Made by a program: the position numbers and the translations under genes. Positions 61,464 through 64,000 of a stretch of DNA of 64,000 nt are shown here, piece by piece; position 1 is the first letter of the stretch; every line of letters starts with the position of its first letter. The stretch lies in assembly GCF_001633165.1 (NCBI RefSeq), contig NZ_CP015418.1, positions 1,736,001 to 1,800,000 of the forward strand, in the 5' to 3' direction. Under the pieces are notes generated by a model. That model saw only the letters and a program-made list of their open reading frames with translations, did not search any database and had not been told where the DNA came from. Source of the DNA: Rhodovulum sulfidophilum DSM 1374 (GTDB taxonomy: Bacteria; Pseudomonadota; Alphaproteobacteria; Rhodobacterales; Rhodobacteraceae).

Positions 61464-61819
61464 ATAAGTAGCCGCTCATCTCGGCCGGATCAAGGCCAGC
61501 CCGAGCCATGGCTGAAAATAGGGACGCGTTTGCGGTCTGTCTTGAGGGTGCGCTCAAGCATCCCTGGCTTTCGGCAAGGAAGGAAAGACATGACGATCAC
61601 CGGCCCGGAGCGCCTGACGATCCGCCCGCATCGATCTCGCAGGTCGGGGCGCGCGCGGCAGGTTCCCTGCCGGACGACCCTCAGTGGCCCGTTCTGCGCG
61701 GGCAGGGGGAGACTGCCAGCCGACCGGCCCGCGCGACCCGTCTGCAAGCGCGCAGGGATCGTCAGGTCGGAAGGATGCGGCCGCCGGACAGCTGTATCAT
61801 CGGTGTCCCGCCGATGCGG
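61464..61819. other. Intergenic stretch with one unlikely frame
   Basis: About 350 bp between the reductase promoter and the DUF1413 gene end. One plus-strand ATG at 61591 has AAGGAAAG upstream, but its 82-codon product is Arg-rich and matches nothing. No repeat or RNA was recognised. Confidence 0.45.
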
Positions 61820-62047
61820 TCACCCGGTCTTCAGGTAGACATGCAGGCCGTGTTCCTTGCGGCCGGTATCCTCGATGCCCTCGAACCGGCCCTGCCGGAC
61901 ATGCTTGAGGAAATCGTTGCCGAGCCCGACCTTCTCTCCGATCCAGAGCTCGTCCCAGCGCGGCCCCACCGCGTCGGGCAGGTGGAATTCCCCGGCCGGC
62001 AGCGCGGCCAGCGCCTCCCGGATCATGGCTTCCTGATCTGCTGTCAT
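61820..62047 (-). CDS. DUF1413 domain protein
   Basis: A 75-residue protein starting MTADQEAMIREALAALPAGE, ATG at 62047 with GGGAGGG upstream; the longer open frame is not conserved. The family pattern LPxGEFxLxDxxGxxWxxLxxGxxxxLGxxFxxxV is visible as FHLPDAVGPRWDELWIGEKVGLGNDFLKHV, followed by GIEDTGRKEHGLHVYLKTG. The family's role is unknown. Confidence 0.78.
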   Translation of the reverse strand: MTADQEAMIREALAALPAGEFHLPDAVGPRWDELWIGEKVGLGNDFLKHVRQGRFEGIEDTGRKEHGLHVYLKTG

Positions 62048-62419
62048 CAAACCCTCCCGGGGCAAGGCGCCCGGCGATGTCGTTGCGTCCGAAATGCGGT
62101 GCGGGCGCACCGGCCATGGCGGTCGGCAGGCCCGCGGCGGGCGGCCGTTCCGGTCGGGACCGGAGCTGCCCGTGCGGGGCATATGGTAGTGGCGAAGGGC
62201 GCGGCGTCCATGCCGGTCAGCCTCCGGGACAGCCGTAATACGGATCAGGAGGCCGTGATCCGAGGGAAACACTTCGCTCCTGAATTCGCGAGGGGAAGGC
62301 GGCGGTTACGGCCGACCTGCGCATGCGTCGTTGCGAAGGACCGGCCGGCAAGCTCCCGGGCCTTCCGCATGAGCGCGGGCCGTCCTGGCATCGTTGCGAC
62401 CGCCGGTGGCGCCCGGATG
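62048..62419. other. Intergenic stretch between the DUF1413 gene and glpD; nothing recognised
   Basis: About 370 bp. It must hold the DUF1413 promoter and the 3' end of the glpD transcript, but no terminator hairpin with a U-run, repeat or convincing frame was found. Confidence 0.45.
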
Positions 62420-64000
62420 TCATTCGGGCGCGGGACGCTGGTGCCGGTCTTTCATCCAGTCGTCGATCCGGGCGATCTGATCGGGGCTCAGCCGGAGCCC
62501 GAGCTTGCTGCGGCGCCAGACCACATCCTCGGCGCGGCGCGCGAATTCGCGATCCATCAGCCAGATCAGTTCCGCCTCGGTAAGCGTGGCGCCGAAATCG
62601 CGGCCGAGATCGGCGGCCGCCTGCGCATCGCCCAGGACCCCGCGGGCCTCGGTGCCATAGGCGCGGACCAGACGCCGAGCCCAGGGGGCGGTCAGGAAGG
62701 GATAGTCCTGCCGGAGCGTGGCGATCAGCCCGTCGATCCCGTCGACCGCGACATCGCCGCCGGGCAGCGCCACGCCTGCGGTCCAGGGCCCGGGCAGATC
62801 CGGCCGGATTTCGGCGATCTTCTCCAGCGCGGTTTCCGCGAGGCGGCGATAGGTGGTGATCTTGCCGCCGAAGATATTCACGAGCGGGGCGCCCGCGCGG
62901 TCAAGCCGGATGACGTAGTCGCGCGAGGCGGCGGAGGCCGAGCCTTCGCCTTCGTCATGCAAGGGCCGCACCCCGGAATAGGTCCAGACGATATCCTCCG
63001 CCGAGACCGGTTTTGCGAGATAGCGGTTGACGAAGCCGATCAGGTAATCGCGTTCCTCCTCGGTGCAGCGGGGCGGGGTGTCGGGCTCGGCATGTTCGGC
63101 ATCGGTGGTGCCGATCAGGGTGAAATCGGTCTCGTAGGGGATGGCGAAGACGATCCTTCCGTCCTGTCCCTGAAAGAAATAGCAGCGGTCATGCTCGAAC
63201 AGGCGGCGGGTCACGATATGGCTGCCGCGCACCAGCCGGACCTTGTCCGTGGCGGCCTGCTGCAGCGCGCCTGCGATCAGATCGGCGGTCCAGGGTCCGG
63301 CGGCATTGACGAGGATCCGCGCCCGCCGAGTGGTCTCGGCCCCGGTCTCGCAGTCGCGCAGGGTGACCGTCCAGAGCCCGTCCTCGCGGCGGGCCTTCAC
63401 GACCCTGGTCCGTGTCAGGATCTCGGCGCCGCGCTCGGCCGCGTCGCGGGCATTCAGCGCCACCAGCCGGGCATCCTCGACCCAGCAGTCGGAATATTCG
63501 AAGGCGCGCCGGAACCGGGGCTTGAGCGGCCGCCCGGCCGGATCGGTGGTCAGATCGAGGCTGCGCGTCGGCGGCAGGATCTTGCGCCCGCCGAGATGGT
63601 CGTAGAGGAAAAGCCCGAGCCGGATCAGCCAGGCCGGACGGCGTCCCGTCATCCAGGGCATTGCCCTGCTCAGCAGCTGCGAGGCGGGCGTGCTGGCATC
63701 GAAGCGCATTTCGCGGTCGAGCGGCAGCACGAAGCGCATCGGCCAGCTGATATGGGGCATGGCCGACAGCAGGGTCTCGCGTTCGATCAGGGCCTCGCGG
63801 ACCAGCCGGAATTCGAAATATTCGAGATAGCGCAGCCCGCCATGAAAAAGCTTGGTCGAGGCCGAGGAGGTGGCCGAGGCCAGGTCGTCCATCTCGGCCA
63901 GCGTGACCGACAATCCGCGCCCGGCCGCGTCGCGGGCGATGCCGCAGCCGTTGATGCCGCCGCCCACGATCAGCAGGTCGGCCGGCTTATCCTCTGCAGT
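62420..64000 (-). CDS. glpD: Glycerol-3-phosphate dehydrogenase, start beyond the right edge
   Basis: FAD enzyme oxidising sn-glycerol-3-phosphate to dihydroxyacetone phosphate at the inner membrane. The frame is open to the right edge; visible residues begin TAEDKPADLLIVGGGINGCG, so the true start lies a few codons outside. FAD motif GGGINGCGIARDAAGRGLSV, then KLFHGGLRYLEYFEFRLVREAL, VVLV-free middle with LVNAAGPWTADLIAG, IPYETDFTLIGTTDAEH, IVWTYSGVRPLHDEG and GGKITTYRRLAETAL. About 526 residues are visible, close to full length. Confidence 0.95.
   Translation of the reverse strand, partial: TAEDKPADLLIVGGGINGCGIARDAAGRGLSVTLAEMDDLASATSSASTKLFHGGLRYLEYFEFRLVREALIERETLLSAMPHISWPMRFVLPLDREMRFDASTPASQLLSRAMPWMTGRRPAWLIRLGLFLYDHLGGRKILPPTRSLDLTTDPAGRPLKPRFRRAFEYSDCWVEDARLVALNARDAAERGAEILTRTRVVKARREDGLWTVTLRDCETGAETTRRARILVNAAGPWTADLIAGALQQAATDKVRLVRGSHIVTRRLFEHDRCYFFQGQDGRIVFAIPYETDFTLIGTTDAEHAEPDTPPRCTEEERDYLIGFVNRYLAKPVSAEDIVWTYSGVRPLHDEGEGSASAASRDYVIRLDRAGAPLVNIFGGKITTYRRLAETALEKIAEIRPDLPGPWTAGVALPGGDVAVDGIDGLIATLRQDYPFLTAPWARRLVRAYGTEARGVLGDAQAAADLGRDFGATLTEAELIWLMDREFARRAEDVVWRRSKLGLRLSPDQIARIDDWMKDRHQRPAPE

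Noticed and set aside
61591..61838. Plus-strand frame with a good ribosome site
   Set aside because: The product is highly Arg-rich, has no family match and runs into the opposite strand of the DUF1413 gene.

Overview
GC-rich (roughly two-thirds G+C by eye) chromosomal DNA of an alphaproteobacterium, most likely family Rhodobacteraceae. The pointers are protein character and neighbourhood: serS followed by yajC-secD-secF; ccmABCDG; cobT and cobS with a J-domain protein and bolA; a DUF2484 gene inside the mur-fts block; and PilZ, FliG and cobaltochelatase sequences typical of that family. Genus and species cannot be fixed from the sequence alone. No rRNA, tRNA or CRISPR array was seen.

Layout. 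1-4000 (minus): end of a TspO-like membrane protein, serS, a membrane pentapeptide-repeat protein and a secreted trypsin-like protease. 4101-7548 (plus): yajC-secD-secF and an Mth938-domain protein. 7758-10515 (plus): cytochrome c maturation operon ccmA-B-C-D-G, followed 54 bp later by an IS110-family (IS1111-type) insertion sequence. 12361-21208: aconitase, a DUF1223 protein, an LpxL/HtrB-type acyltransferase, a FliG homologue away from other flagellar genes, purB and bioY. 21693-25231: glnA/glnB and the NAD(P)HX repair enzyme. 25232-26465 is 1.2 kb without a convincing gene and holds a 176-bp MITE-like inverted-repeat element. 26466-30259: a signal peptide-TM-PilZ protein, then fabF-mltG. 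30333-44667 (minus) is a division and cell-wall block, transcribed ftsW-murG-murC-(two small membrane proteins)-murB-ddl-ftsQ-ftsA-ftsZ-lpxC-bamD-recN, much of it with 4-bp ATGA overlaps. 44910-57550: a GlcD/D-LDH-type oxidase, a CLC channel, DUF427, aminopeptidase P, cobT and cobS flanking two small secreted proteins, a J-domain protein, bolA, a DUF4177 protein and gatB. 57757-64000: a PfpI/DJ-1 protein, an SLT-domain lipoprotein, a lone FbpC-type ABC ATPase, a RibD-like reductase/TetR pair with a palindromic operator candidate, a DUF1413 protein and a glpD that runs off the right edge.

How the genes fit together. Most of the window is conserved housekeeping: protein export (YajC/SecDF), outer-membrane assembly (BamD, LpxC, acyltransferase), peptidoglycan synthesis and division, nitrogen control (GlnB sensing and GlnA with an intact adenylylation tyrosine), translation (SerS, GatB) and aerobic cobalamin synthesis (CobST). 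No clear new multigene system is visible. The points most worth checking are the non-coding end of the IS1111-type element (a likely guide-RNA gene), the 176-bp inverted-repeat element, the PilZ protein whose layout suggests transmembrane c-di-GMP signalling, the conserved small proteins embedded in the mur-fts and cob blocks, and the tandem repeat upstream of fliG.
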